NCBI RefSeq assembly: GCF_012689525.1 | Contig: NZ_CP051514.1 | Coordinates: 1,116,001 to 1,180,000, forward strand | DNA from: Paraburkholderia aromaticivorans | GTDB lineage: Bacteria; Pseudomonadota; Gammaproteobacteria; Burkholderiales; Burkholderiaceae | Direction: 5' to 3' | DNA length: 64,000 nucleotides | Shown: positions 54,455-62,829 of the stretch, one piece after another | Position numbering within the stretch: position 1 is the first letter of the stretch | How the letters are laid out: each line of letters opens with the position of its first letter | The notes under the pieces: model-generated | What the model saw: only the letters and a program-made list of their open reading frames with translations | Database searches by the model: none | Told to the model about the DNA's origin: nothing | Translations under genes and position numbers: made by a program

Positions 54455-54677
54455 TCACCATCTGGCGCAGGAACTGGCGCATATCCGCGTCATGATCACG
54501 CAACTCGAACACCTGGTTCGTGAAGACAATACACGCTGGACGAACCAGGTGAGCTCACCCGACTACTGCCGCGCTCGGATCAATGCGATCCTGGCGACGG
54601 GTCTTCCGCCTGAGCTCGAACCACAGGTCCGCGCACTGCTGGCGAGACTCGACACCATCCGTGCTTCGCGCTGCTGA
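54444..54677 (+). CDS. Small hypothetical protein, 77 residues
   Basis: Starts at ATG 54444 inside the end of the preceding gene. MNVDHHLAQELAHIRVMITQLEHLVREDNTRW and CRARINAILATGLPPELEPQVRALLARLDTI form two helical regions. No family is recognised; the overlap suggests co-translation with the membrane protein. Confidence 0.6.
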   Translation: MNVDHHLAQELAHIRVMITQLEHLVREDNTRWTNQVSSPDYCRARINAILATGLPPELEPQVRALLARLDTIRASRC

Positions 54678-54733
54678 AGTCGGCACGATCCGCAACCGGC
54701 ATCGACGGCAACCGACCCGTTCAGGAGGCTGAA

Positions 54734-55746
54734 ATGAAGTATAGCGGCATCGATCTGCACTCGAATAACGCCGTAGTCGCCGTGATCGACGATCAGGATC
54801 GAGTGCTGCACTGCAAGCGACTGACTAACGACCTGTCATCAATCATCGCGGTCCTCGCGCCATTCCACGAGGACCTGCAAGGGTCGTGATGGAATCAACA
54901 TATAACTGGTACTGGCTTGTCGATGGCTGGATGGCCGCGGGCTTTGCCGTCCACCTGGCAAATACCGCCGCCATCAAGCAGTACGAGGGCCTGAAGTACG
55001 CCGGCGACGAACGGGATGCCGTGTTTCTCGCGCATATCTTCCGCCTTGGGCTGCTGCCAGAAGGTTACATCTATCCTCCACAGGAAAGAGGCCTGCGTGA
55101 TCTAGCCCGCAAGCGCGCGCAACTCGTACAGCAAAGCACGCTGAATACGCTCAGTATCGAGAACATCCTGGCCCGGCAGTTGAATCTGCGCCTCAACGCA
55201 GAGCAGGTCCGCCATCTCGATAGCGCCGCTGTGACCTCACCCGGTTTGCCGCCATATATCGAGACGGCCCTGACCGCAAACCTCGCAGTCGTGCGCACTC
55301 TGCAAGCACAGATCAGGATAGTCGAGTCGATACTTCATCGCGAAGTAAAACTGCGTCCCGAGTTCGCGATCCTCAAAACTGCACCCGGCATCGGAGTCAC
55401 ACTCGCGACCACGATCATGCCGGAGACGGGCACCATTTCCCGTTTCCGCACTGTCGGCCAGTTCAGCTCGTACTGTCGGTGCGTTGAAAGCAGGCGCGTC
55501 TCGAACGGGAGGAAGAAAGGCGAAGGCAACGCCAAGAACGGCAACAAGTACCTCTCCTGGGCCTTCATCGAGGCTGCTGCTGTTGCCATGCGCAGCTGTC
55601 CGCAGGCGAGACGCTTCTATGAGCGCAAGAAAGCCCGGCGCATGCCCGTGGTCGCTATGAAGGCGCTCGCGCATAAGCTCGCGCGCGCGGCCTTCTACAT
55701 GTTGCGAGACGGCAAACCATTCGAGGTGCCCAAATGCTTTGGTTAG
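54734..55746 (+). pseudogene. IS110-family transposase with single frameshift
   Basis: AGGAGGCTGAA precedes ATG 54734. The first frame gives MKYSGIDLHSNNAVVAVIDDQ (RuvC-like D of the DEDD motif) up to EDLQG and stops at 54889. The rest, VVMESTYNWYWLVDGW (E) ... LKTAPGIGVTLATTIMPETG, NGNKYLSWAFIEAAAVAMRSC and HKLARAAFYMLRDG, is in another frame to 55746. A missing G in the GGG run at 54881-54883 explains it. The second half includes the Tnp20 domain. The ends of this element lack inverted repeats, as usual for IS110. Confidence 0.9.
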
Positions 55747-55935
55747 ATCCGGCGGGGCCGTGGGCCCGGTAAATGTGTTGACGTGAACCCAAGCTAGTGC
55801 TTGGGCCACGCGCTCCCGTCGCTCCCCAATCAGCGATCGCTGGGATGCCCAGACCATGAGCCGAAATGAGCCTGGCACTGCTAACGCAGCAAGCCGATCA
55901 TTGGTGAATACTCCCGTGGACACCGGTCTGGGCAG

Positions 55936-56175
55936 AATGATCGCGCATTTGCAACAGGGCGCAAGGCGTGGCTGTTCAGCGACACAGTTGCCGGAGCGAA
56001 GGCCAGCGCGATCATTTACAGCCTCATGCTGACCTGTCGAGCATGCGGAGTCGAGCCGTATGCCTATCTGCTCGACGTGTTGACCAGGCTGCCGCAGCGT
56101 GCGCCGAATACCGATATCAGTGACCTGCTGCCATTCAACTTCGCGAAGCGGAACGACGCATTCGCGTCAACGTGA
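55936..56175 (+). pseudogene. IS66-family transposase (TnpC) C-terminal fragment
   Basis: 80 residues: NDRAFATGRKAWLFSDTVAGAKASAIIYSLMLTCRACGVEPYAYLLDVLTRLP ... DLLPFNFAKR. This is the end of IS66 TnpC (RxFxxGRKxWLFSDTxxGAxAS and a short C-terminal domain). The main catalytic part is absent; the sequence upstream belongs to the IS110 end region, so that insertion probably cut the gene. Confidence 0.88.
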
Positions 56176-56460
56176 TCAAGCACAGATCACCCAATATTCC
56201 ACCAAGGTGCGTGTTAATTCGAGCTTACAATCTATCAGCGGTCAATGTGAGAGCAGAAAGCCTCAAAGGCAGCACGTTGTGTGAGTGCGAGAAGTCGGCG
56301 CCGGGTGATGATCTCGGTATTCGGCAACGGAGATATTGAATCGGTGATCATTCACCTCTTGGGGCAGATGAGTCCACCGACAGCGCTTGGCTCGGCATGC
56401 TGAAACGTGTTCGCCGTGGATCGCACTTCGACGGAATTAAGGTCCCTGCCAAGGCGCTCA

Positions 56461-56697
56461 TCAGGGTGTGGAAGCTGATCGCAACCATTGCTTGAACTCA
56501 AGATACGCGACGATAAAGCGAGATCGATAGGGTTCGGAATACGCGAAATGTCGATTCGAAAGCACTGCGCTCCGATAGATCTTCACCGCGGTGTGAACCC
56601 ATTCGACAGTTGCCGGGAATCCGTCACGCGCGATGAGAAACTCGATACGTGAACGTTCTTCGATTGGTTCATCTCGTGATGCACGTTGAATTGCCAC
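56461..56697 (-). CDS. Small hypothetical protein, 78 residues
   Basis: GTG start at 56697. EERSRIEFLIARDGFPATVEWVHTAVKIYRSAVLSNRHFAYSEPYRSRFIVAYLEFKQWL is a well-formed helical domain of the kind often annotated as conserved hypothetical in Burkholderia. It lies upstream of the orphan sdhB reading in the opposite direction of the gap. Function unknown. Confidence 0.6.
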   Translation of the reverse strand: MAIQRASRDEPIEERSRIEFLIARDGFPATVEWVHTAVKIYRSAVLSNRHFAYSEPYRSRFIVAYLEFKQWLRSASTP

Positions 56698-56783
56698 CCC
56701 AGCCTTCCTTAGACAGCGTCAGGCAGCACGGCCGGTCGTGACAATTGTCGCTGCCCACTTCCTGTACGATCACAATGCATCAA

Positions 56784-57491
56784 TCAGATAGTTCTGCGTG
56801 CAAGCATGGTGCGGATCTCCCCGATTGCTTTTGCCGGATTCAGTCCTTTGGGGCAAACGTCCGTGCAGTTCAGGATCGCGCGACATCGGAACAGACGGTA
56901 CGGGTCATCGAGATTATCCAGCCGTGCGGCAGTTCCTTCGTCGCGGGAATCAACCAGAAAGCGATAAGCCTGTAGCAAGCCCGCTGGGCCGACGTATTTA
57001 TCCGGGTTCCACCAGTACGAAGGACACGCGCTCGAGCAACATGCGCACAGGATGCATTCATAGAGGCCGTCGAGTTGATCACGTTCCTCCGGCGACTGGC
57101 GCCGCTCTCGCTCGGGGGGCGGGGTATCGTTGATCAGGTACGGCGCGATCGAATGGTACTGCTTGAAAAATGCAGTCATATCGACGATCAGATCGCGTAC
57201 GACTGGTAAACCGGGTAACGGTCGCAACACCGTGTGGCTGGGTAGATCGTTGAGATTGGTCGTGCAGGCGAGACCGTTCTTGCCATTGATGTTCATAGCG
57301 TCAGAGCCGCATACCCCCTCGCGACAGGAACGCCGGAAGCTGAGCGTCTCGTCCTGCGCTTTGAGGCGAATTAGTACATCCAGTAGCATCCGGTCATTCA
57401 CCGCCCTTTCTATCTTAAAGACCTGCGAATGAGGCGTGGCATCCTTGTCTGGATCGTATCGGTAGATCTCGAATGTTTTTGCACCACTCAT
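56784..57491 (-). CDS. sdhB: Succinate dehydrogenase/fumarate reductase iron-sulfur subunit, orphan copy
   Basis: 235 residues from ATG 57491 (GGAGAGACGTT upstream); the in-frame start 36 bases earlier is less likely. All three cluster motifs are complete: 2Fe-2S SCREGVCGSDAMN...C, 4Fe-4S CILCACCSSACP, and 3Fe-4S CRAILNCTDVCPKGLNP. The protein looks functional, but no sdhC, sdhD or sdhA gene is near; it stands alone between transposon remnants. Normally SdhB is encoded next to SdhA, so this is either a captured extra copy or a leftover. Confidence 0.93.
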   Translation of the reverse strand: MSGAKTFEIYRYDPDKDATPHSQVFKIERAVNDRMLLDVLIRLKAQDETLSFRRSCREGVCGSDAMNINGKNGLACTTNLNDLPSHTVLRPLPGLPVVRDLIVDMTAFFKQYHSIAPYLINDTPPPERERRQSPEERDQLDGLYECILCACCSSACPSYWWNPDKYVGPAGLLQAYRFLVDSRDEGTAARLDNLDDPYRLFRCRAILNCTDVCPKGLNPAKAIGEIRTMLARRTI

Positions 57492-57937
57492 AACGTCTCT
57501 CCAATCGGGTGGCAGGCTGCGCAACACCGGACAGTTGGCCGACGCTGCTTTTGCGTCGATCTGCTACTCGCCATAGCGTGCTTAGACGGCTATCAGCCGT
57601 GGAGCGAACACCTCGCAATAATCATCGCATGCATCGTAATCCAGTTGCTGCCATCGTCAGCCCATACAGCGTGTCGGCTACCGCCGGAAAAAGGCGTGGT
57701 ATCGAAGCGCTCCGTACTGTGATCGAAATCATCCGCCTCGCTGCGAGCTCCGGTTTGACCGCTACCCAGATCAAGGTAGCTGCCATGCGCTATCCATCGC
57801 TATATATCATACCGTGATATTGTCAGCGAATTAATCTCGTAGCGATGCCATCAATTGCTGGCATGACCGGTAGAAATGACGCTGCTCGCAGTCCGGACGG
57901 CCATGCAAGGGCAATCGGATCAAAGCAGTCACAGGTT
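57492..57937. other. Intergenic stretch without recognised gene
   Basis: Open frames here are short and lack family patterns or ribosome sites. It should contain the promoter of the orphan sdhB. Nothing else is seen. Confidence 0.5.
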
Positions 57938-58324
57938 TCATTCTTCAGACAGGCACGAAAGGACGTCTCGCAAGACAACGGCCTGGTTATGGTTCTCGTC
58001 CTTTGCGCCGTAGATGAGTGAGATCGAACGGCCACCTGAATCGCTCAAAAGGCGTCGAATCCGTTCCTGCTGCTCCTCAGAAGCAAGCTCGCTTCGGTAG
58101 CGCTGCTTGAATGCTTCCCATCGCTTCGGATCGTGGCCGAACCATTTGCGCAATGCTGTACTGGGTGCGAGGTCGAACGCCCATTGATCGAGGGCAAGCA
58201 CCGCCTTGCTGCGACCTCGAGGCCAAACCCGGTCTACGAGGACACGATAGCCATCCTCCGGTGTCGGATCCTCGTATGCTCGTCTGATGAATATCTGCAA
58301 TTTCTTGCGACTCGCCCGCGACAT
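57938..58324 (-). CDS. DUF488 family protein (YeaO-like)
   Basis: 128 residues. IFIRRAYEDPTPEDGYRVLVDRVWPRGRSKAVLALDQWAFDLAPSTALRKWFGHDPKRWEAFKQRYRSEL followed by SLIYGAKDENHNQAVVLRDVL is the complete DUF488 pattern (Y-R-V-L-V-D-R-x-W-P-R-G, W-F-x-H-D). The biochemical role of this family is not established. It lies just downstream of the broken uracil-DNA glycosylase gene. Confidence 0.9.
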   Translation of the reverse strand: MSRASRKKLQIFIRRAYEDPTPEDGYRVLVDRVWPRGRSKAVLALDQWAFDLAPSTALRKWFGHDPKRWEAFKQRYRSELASEEQQERIRRLLSDSGGRSISLIYGAKDENHNQAVVLRDVLSCLSEE

Positions 58325-58341
58325 ATCGTGCTCCCTCCGGG

Positions 58342-58730
58342 TTATCTTGCCGGCTCCGCTTCGTGCGCCAAGATCGCTTCAACTCTTGCGTGCAACACCG
58401 GAAGCAAGTCCCTTTCGAACCACGGATGCCGTTGAAGCCAGGCCTGGTTGCGTGGTGACGGATGAGGCAATGGCATCACGGCCGGCACATATTCTGCCCA
58501 CGCGCCAACTGTTTCGGTCAGGGACCGCTTGCGGCAGCCACTGAGAAAATGGCGTTGCGCATACTGGCCGACAGCTTTAACTGGACGCTCTCCAGCTTCT
58601 CCAGGAGGCTGTCCAGCCAGATCTGCGCACATTCGCGGCGCGGCGGCTTAGCGCCATCGTTGCCCCGCCCAGGATAACAAAACCCCATCGGGATGATTGC
58701 AAACCGCGACTCGTCATAAAACGAGGGAAC
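58342..58730 (-). pseudogene. Uracil-DNA glycosylase family protein, 5'-truncated and frameshifted
   Basis: Two frames hold one protein: FYDESRFAIIPMGFCYPGRGNDGAKPPRRECAQIWLDSLLEKLESVQLKL (58730-58590), then GQYAQRHFLSGCRKRSLTETVGAWAEYVPAVMPLPHPSPRNQAWLQRHPWFERDLLPVL (58590-58342). GFCYPG, IGQYAQ-like and LPHPSPRN are uracil-DNA glycosylase motifs. The N-terminal active-site part is missing: homology ends exactly at the long hairpin at 58731. One frameshift near 58585 breaks the remainder. Confidence 0.8.
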
Positions 58731-58772
58731 TTGACATCCTCCCCGCCCTAAAGAGGACGGGGAGGATGTCAA
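58731..58772. repeat. Perfect 15-bp hairpin at the break of the glycosylase gene
   Basis: TTGACATCCTCCCCG (58731-58745), 12-base loop, CGGGGAGGATGTCAA (58758-58772). The GACATCCTCCCCGCCC core is often seen at ends of IS200/IS605-type elements or as a terminator hairpin. It separates the broken glycosylase gene from the CcdAB operon. Confidence 0.75.
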
Positions 58773-58783
58773 AACGTGTAGAA

Positions 58784-58813
58784 TGTGGATAGATATGCGC
58801 ATATCCATCCACA
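58784..58813. promoter_or_regulatory. Palindromic operator of the ccdAB operon
   Basis: TGTGGATAGATATGC (58784-58798) followed directly by GCATATCCATCCACA (58799-58813): a 30-base dyad with 14 of 15 pairs. It ends just before the GGAGG ribosome site of the antitoxin gene, where autorepression by a CcdA-type ribbon-helix-helix protein is expected. Confidence 0.75.
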
Positions 58814-58824
58814 TGGAGGTTCAC

Positions 58825-59067
58825 ATGGCACATCCAACTGCCGCCGTCTCACGTAAGGCAACCAATGTCACGCTGCCTGTCGACGTTTATGAGCGAGCGA
58901 AGGAACTGGGCATCAACTTCTCACGTGCGTGCGAGCAAGCTTTACGCGACGCAATCAAGGCCGAGGAAGGTCGTCGCTGGGCGCAGGAGAACGCAGAGTT
59001 CATTAAAAACACCAACGACTGGGTCGAAAAGAATGGCGTTCCACTCGCTGAATACCGGATGTTTTGA
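58825..59067 (+). CDS. ccdA: CcdA-type antitoxin
   Basis: 80 residues from ATG 58825 (GGAGGTTCAC upstream); two in-frame ATGs earlier are inside the operator. RKATNVTLPVDVYERAKELGINFSRACEQAL is the ribbon-helix-helix DNA-binding part, and EGRRWAQENAEFIKNTNDWVEKNGVPLAEYRMF is the C-terminal CcdB-binding tail. The stop overlaps the toxin start (TGATG). It neutralises CcdB and represses the operon. Confidence 0.93.
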   Translation: MAHPTAAVSRKATNVTLPVDVYERAKELGINFSRACEQALRDAIKAEEGRRWAQENAEFIKNTNDWVEKNGVPLAEYRMF

Positions 59068-59384
59068 TGGCGCGATTTGAAGTTTATGCCAACCCCGGCA
59101 AAAGCAAGGCAAATACGCCGTACCTTGTCGACGTGCAGAGCGACTTTCTTGATGGCCTAACTATTCGGGTCGTTGTCCCGCTGATTCGTGCTGACTCTTT
59201 CCCTCCCGGCAAACTGCCGGCAGATTTCACGCCGTCCTTCGACATCGCTGGCGTCAAATGCCTGATGCACCCGGCATTCATTGCATCTGTTCCGTTAAAC
59301 GAGCTTGGTCCCTCGATCTGTTCATTGCAGGAGCATCGGGACAAGATCACGGCAGCGCTTGACCGTCTTTTGGGTGGCTTCTGA
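59067..59384 (+). CDS. ccdB: CcdB-type gyrase toxin
   Basis: 105 residues from ATG 59067. ARFEVYANPGKSKANTPYLVDVQSDFLDGLTIRVVVPL and the C-terminal residues of family members (CcdB ends in W-G-I; here LLGGF) are consistent with CcdB, which traps DNA gyrase. FIASVPLNELG and the helix SLQEHRDKITAALDRLLGGF are typical. The conserved last Trp-Gly-Ile of F-plasmid CcdB is not present, as in many chromosomal homologues; activity is therefore uncertain. Confidence 0.92.
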   Translation: MARFEVYANPGKSKANTPYLVDVQSDFLDGLTIRVVVPLIRADSFPPGKLPADFTPSFDIAGVKCLMHPAFIASVPLNELGPSICSLQEHRDKITAALDRLLGGF

Positions 59385-59428
59385 TCGATCAACCACTGCT
59401 GCGGGGAGACCGCACCAAAGCGGGGGCT

Positions 59429-60386
59429 CTATGCCGCGATATCGTGAGCGTGCTCGTTGACCGCGAGTGCGGGATACCATCGCTCGAAGCACGATCGCAA
59501 CTGCTCATTCAGGACGGCCGTCCTCACCTGCAGAAGGCCTTGCATGAATCGGTCGCCATGCCATCCGCTGCCGCTTCACAAAACGCTTGCTGACCACGCG
59601 GTTCACGGCCGACTCGACGAAGCTCGACGTGATCGGCTCACCATGGCGGTAGCGGTCGCCGTATTTCACGATTAAGGGCTGGTTGTTCTTAAGGTAACCG
59701 ATGAACTCCTCGAGTCTGGCCAGCAGCCTGGCCTCCTCGAGACTGCCGTCCGTGGCGAGTTCCCAGCCCAGGCGTTCGAGCCGCTGCAGCGCCGGATAGG
59801 GCCAGCCGTGCCAGAGGCGCCACTTTGCACGGCGCAGCCCATCGATCAGCACGTCAGCACGTGGCCGTTCGTCGCGGTCCGGCAGCCCCTTGATCATCTG
59901 TTCGAGATTCTGTACTCGCATGGCGACGTGAAACCAGTCGAGTACCCTATCGTTAAAGTCGAGTTGTGCACGGCGAACCGTGTCGCCGCCGTCAGACAGG
60001 AAAGTTACCGGCTGGTCCGCGCCGACGCCTTCCTGCGCAAGAAACGCCAGCATCCGATCGGCAGCCTCGTGCTCGAGTGTGTGAACGTAAGGGAAGCTGT
60101 GTCCGCAACCGTCGTCGCGCAATGATTTTCGGACGAAAACTTAGAACCAGCCGTCTTGCCGGCTGCTGTGTCTGGCCAAGCGATATATCCGCCGTCGATT
60201 CCCACGGCGCGCACTGAACTACGTCGCGGAATGGCGCATCCCCTAGCAGGCAGATCGACGTATTGCCGTTGCTCGACGGCGGGCGCTGCGCTCAAGCTTC
60301 CAAGGCGATGGCCCAGCGTGGTGACGCGCCTCCGGATCATCGTGGCCGCCAGCGCATCCTCAAGCTGCGTTTTTATGACGGGTATT
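59429..60386 (-). pseudogene. ISKra4-family transposase remnant with frameshifts
   Basis: Three frames hold successive parts: TQLEDALAATMIRRRVTTLGHRL ... VGIDGGYIAWPD (60380-60170; GIDGGY carries the first acidic residue), then FPYVHTLEHEAADRMLAFLAQEGVG ... TFLSDGGDTVRR and WFHVAMRVQNLEQMIKGLP, KWRLWHGWPYPALQRL, ESAVNRVVSKRFVKRQRMAW (60122-59560), then RFMQGLLQVRTAVLNEQLRSCFERWYP (59550-59429). The N-terminus is missing and at least two frameshifts exist, so it is inactive. Confidence 0.85.
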
Positions 60387-60591
60387 TAGACGAGTTTGTT
60401 GTTTGCCAAATCAACTGAACACAACTCGTCGGCTCGGGCCTGCCGCGGAACATTGAAGTTTTTTTCTTATAAAAAGGATGGGAGGTCCGAAAAGATCAGG
60501 CTGGAAAGGCTAGCCTCGAAAGCCAAGTCGAAGTCGGTTACGTTCAAACCGCCGACAAAGGCCAAGGTCCGCTCTCATATGGACTATCGCG

Positions 60592-60789
60592 TTGATCTGC
60601 GGCCTGATCGTCGGATTTGGAACCTATCTCCAGAACCCACACCCCCAAGAGTGGAGCACGCTGATCTTTCGAGTGATCTTCGGCTACGCAATCGGGGCGC
60701 TTGGCGCATATCTCATCACGAGCAAGTGGGTCTGGGGTGGCGCAATCGTCTTAGGTATCGGTTATTACGTCAAGATGCATGGCAGCTAA
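60592..60789 (+). CDS. Possible small membrane protein, 65 residues
   Basis: Two or three hydrophobic segments (ICGLIVGFGTYL, LIFRVIFGYAIGALGAYLI, VWGGAIVLGIGYYV). The start is a TTG without ribosome site, and the frame stays open only a little upstream. Could be the end of a larger broken gene. Function unknown. Confidence 0.4.
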   Translation: MICGLIVGFGTYLQNPHPQEWSTLIFRVIFGYAIGALGAYLITSKWVWGGAIVLGIGYYVKMHGS

Positions 60790-60906
60790 GTCCCCCTGTG
60801 TGTCGCTGTACCGAAACAGTGCTTTGCACCCCGTAGCAGCCAACATGATTAGTTTTCCTATACATTTCAGATAAATAGAATTATCAACCGTAAATTCTGG
60901 TGGATT

Positions 60907-61155
60907 ATGTACAATGGAGCCCAGCCGAGTCCTAGCCGTTTTTATGTCAAGTCTGAAGCACTCAATCCGCAGCTGGAACCCGACCGTCAATACCGCCTCG
61001 ACATCATGGACATCTGCGTCAGTTACGAATACAGCCATGCGTCCGATCCGCGGGCGTACATCGCCACCGTGCCCAAACAACTTGTCACCGGCGTCCCGCC
61101 GAACATTCCGCGAGCTCTCCTGCCGGAATACATCGCTGCGGTGATCCTTCAGTGA
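60907..61155 (+). CDS. Hypothetical protein, 82 residues
   Basis: ATG 60907 after GGTGG. RFYVKSEALNPQLEPDRQYRLDIMDICVSYEYSHASDPRAYIATVP has a beta-rich pattern that looks like real protein. No family is recognised. It is in the gap between the ISKra4 remnant and the RES toxin, on the opposite strand to both. Confidence 0.45.
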   Translation: MYNGAQPSPSRFYVKSEALNPQLEPDRQYRLDIMDICVSYEYSHASDPRAYIATVPKQLVTGVPPNIPRALLPEYIAAVILQ

Positions 61156-61262
61156 TCGCCGGCGATCGGCAAGCTCCGCAACCTCAAGATTCTCTGACCA
61201 TCGGGCACCGCGGCCGGCACGGTGGCCGCCGGGCTTCTCCGCACCACGTGCCACTCGCTACG

Positions 61263-62009
61263 TTACCCCAGACCCGGGCGTACTGGTCGTTGCAGCGCCG
61301 GCGTGCAGGCTGGCCACAGAGAGACAGCCGCGCATGGTCTCTGACCGACTGCCAGACCTTGTCCCGCCGACGCCGTTCGACCGCAGGTCACGGCATTAAA
61401 CGCCAGGGAGCCCCCTCTCCGGAATCGCCGGCTCCTGTCAAAGGGGCAAGCCGCTCTTTCTGGAGCGGGATGCGCTGCAGGGGCCTGGGACTGCCAGCTT
61501 GACTGATCTTTGGGGAGCTGCCCGCCAGGGTCGTTGACCTTGATCGAATTGTCGCCGTGAAGCCGGTCGCTGAAAATCACGACCTGGGTTCCCCCGTCGT
61601 GCGTCTGACTCGGAAAAACAATGCCGGGGTATCCGCTTTCCCGAACCAGATCCCCCAGAACCCAGGTGGGTGGCTCAATGTGCTGGTCAAACTTCCAGTA
61701 CCGCCAATCCTCGCGCCAGTCGTGCCAGAGTTCGTCCCAGGAACTGCGGTCCAGCTGACGCAGATCCACCAGATCCCGGAGTTCAGCGGAGTACGAGCAC
61801 ATCGTGCATGGCGGCAGGAACGGCGACGTCTGCTGATACTCGCGCAGCGCTTTCAGTTCTTCCAGAGAGAGGTATAGCGCTTCGACGCCTTCGCGGTTAA
61901 AACGTCCGCCTTGCAGCGCGGCCCCGGCGCCGCTCGTGGGACGATCGGCCCACCGGGGCGCGTGGGCGCGGTAAAGCATTGTTCCCTTCGGCAGATCGGT
62001 CAGAATCAT
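61263..62009 (-). CDS. RES-domain toxin (NAD+-degrading), with aberrant C-terminal tail
   Basis: 248 residues. The RES pattern is clear: LYRAHAPRWADRPTSGAGAALQGGRFNREGVEALYLSLEELKALREY, then PPTWVLGDLVRESGYPGIVFPSQTH and VNDPGGQLPKDQSSW, which is where such proteins usually end. The last 75 residues or so are Arg/Ala/Pro-rich without pattern, suggesting that the original stop was lost. RES toxins deplete NAD+. The start overlaps the antitoxin stop as ATGA. Confidence 0.85.
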   Translation of the reverse strand: MILTDLPKGTMLYRAHAPRWADRPTSGAGAALQGGRFNREGVEALYLSLEELKALREYQQTSPFLPPCTMCSYSAELRDLVDLRQLDRSSWDELWHDWREDWRYWKFDQHIEPPTWVLGDLVRESGYPGIVFPSQTHDGGTQVVIFSDRLHGDNSIKVNDPGGQLPKDQSSWQSQAPAAHPAPERAACPFDRSRRFRRGGSLAFNAVTCGRTASAGQGLAVGQRPCAAVSLWPACTPALQRPVRPGLG

Positions 62010-62377
62010 CCAACGAAACCTGCGCTGATGGACTCCAGATAGTCGATCGCATCCTCCGTCCGGCCGTCCTGGACCAACTGGAGGATCGTCTTGTGGCGGA
62101 ATGCAGGGATCGGACTGTTTTTTATGAAAAACAGCGCGCGTTCGATGTCCGGCTGGACAGCAACAGCCGCTGATACGACGCGCATGAGGTCACGCAAGGC
62201 GGCCTGCAACCTCGGTGACTCGGGATGCGTGCGCAGTGTGTTGCGGTGGACACCCGCCATAGTTGCAAGGTCCTGCTGCTGTAAGCCGAGAACGTTGGCG
62301 AGATTGACCGCGGAGAGTCGGGATGTTCCCGCTTCCCGTGCAGACTCCAGAACGCCAGAAAAATTTTCAACAGTCAT
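62006..62377 (-). CDS. Xre/MbcA/ParS-type antitoxin of the RES toxin
   Basis: 123 residues. An N-terminal helix-turn-helix-like part (RLSAVNLANVLGLQQQDLATMAGVHRNTLRTHPESPRLQAALRDLMRVV) is followed by a toxin-binding DUF2384-type domain ending FRHKTILQLVQDGRTEDAIDYLESISAGFVG. It precedes and overlaps the RES gene, the standard order of RES-Xre modules. AAGGAGGT lies upstream of its ATG. Confidence 0.87.
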   Translation of the reverse strand: MTVENFSGVLESAREAGTSRLSAVNLANVLGLQQQDLATMAGVHRNTLRTHPESPRLQAALRDLMRVVSAAVAVQPDIERALFFIKNSPIPAFRHKTILQLVQDGRTEDAIDYLESISAGFVG

Positions 62378-62829
62378 CTCGAACCTCCTTGCTACTCACA
62401 TGCACATTATATGCACAGTTCGCGCACGGTAGAAATTTCGCGCTATGTGTGAATCGCACCCGCCTTCGGCGTGCCTAGCCCCACCTGCTGGAAAAAAGGA
62501 CAACTTCAATTATTCAATTCGTTCGCTGCAGGCGGGTAGCTGGATACCCTGCCGTGGGTTTGCACAACATTGTCCCTGGGTTTTCACGCTGTTCACTCAA
62601 GGGACGACCTTGATCGGGTCGAACATGAGAACGCATTGAAAATCGCCAGTCAAACGCACGGGATGTGTGTCCTGTCTAACGCCATTCGCAGATCTTCGGC
62701 CGTTGGACGTCCAGCGGCTCGATCGACCTATCCGATTCGCAATCCGGCGGCCAGCGAACTCTTCAAGCCCGGCATAAAACTACTACGCGACTTCACGGAA
62801 GCGCCGAGCCAGGTGGCGCCGAATTCACC
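62378..62829. other. Region with no intact gene
   Basis: No frame shows a recognisable family. It contains the promoter side of the antitoxin gene and the place where the N-terminal helix-turn-helix half of the ROK gene would be expected but is not found. Confidence 0.5.

Noticed and set aside
58783..58824. Earlier start codons for the CcdA antitoxin
   Set aside because: They fall within the palindromic operator; ATG 58825 has the GGAGG site and begins the family sequence.
60751..61254. 167-residue minus-strand frame
   Set aside because: Antisense to the small frames at 60592 and 60907; no protein pattern in the translation.
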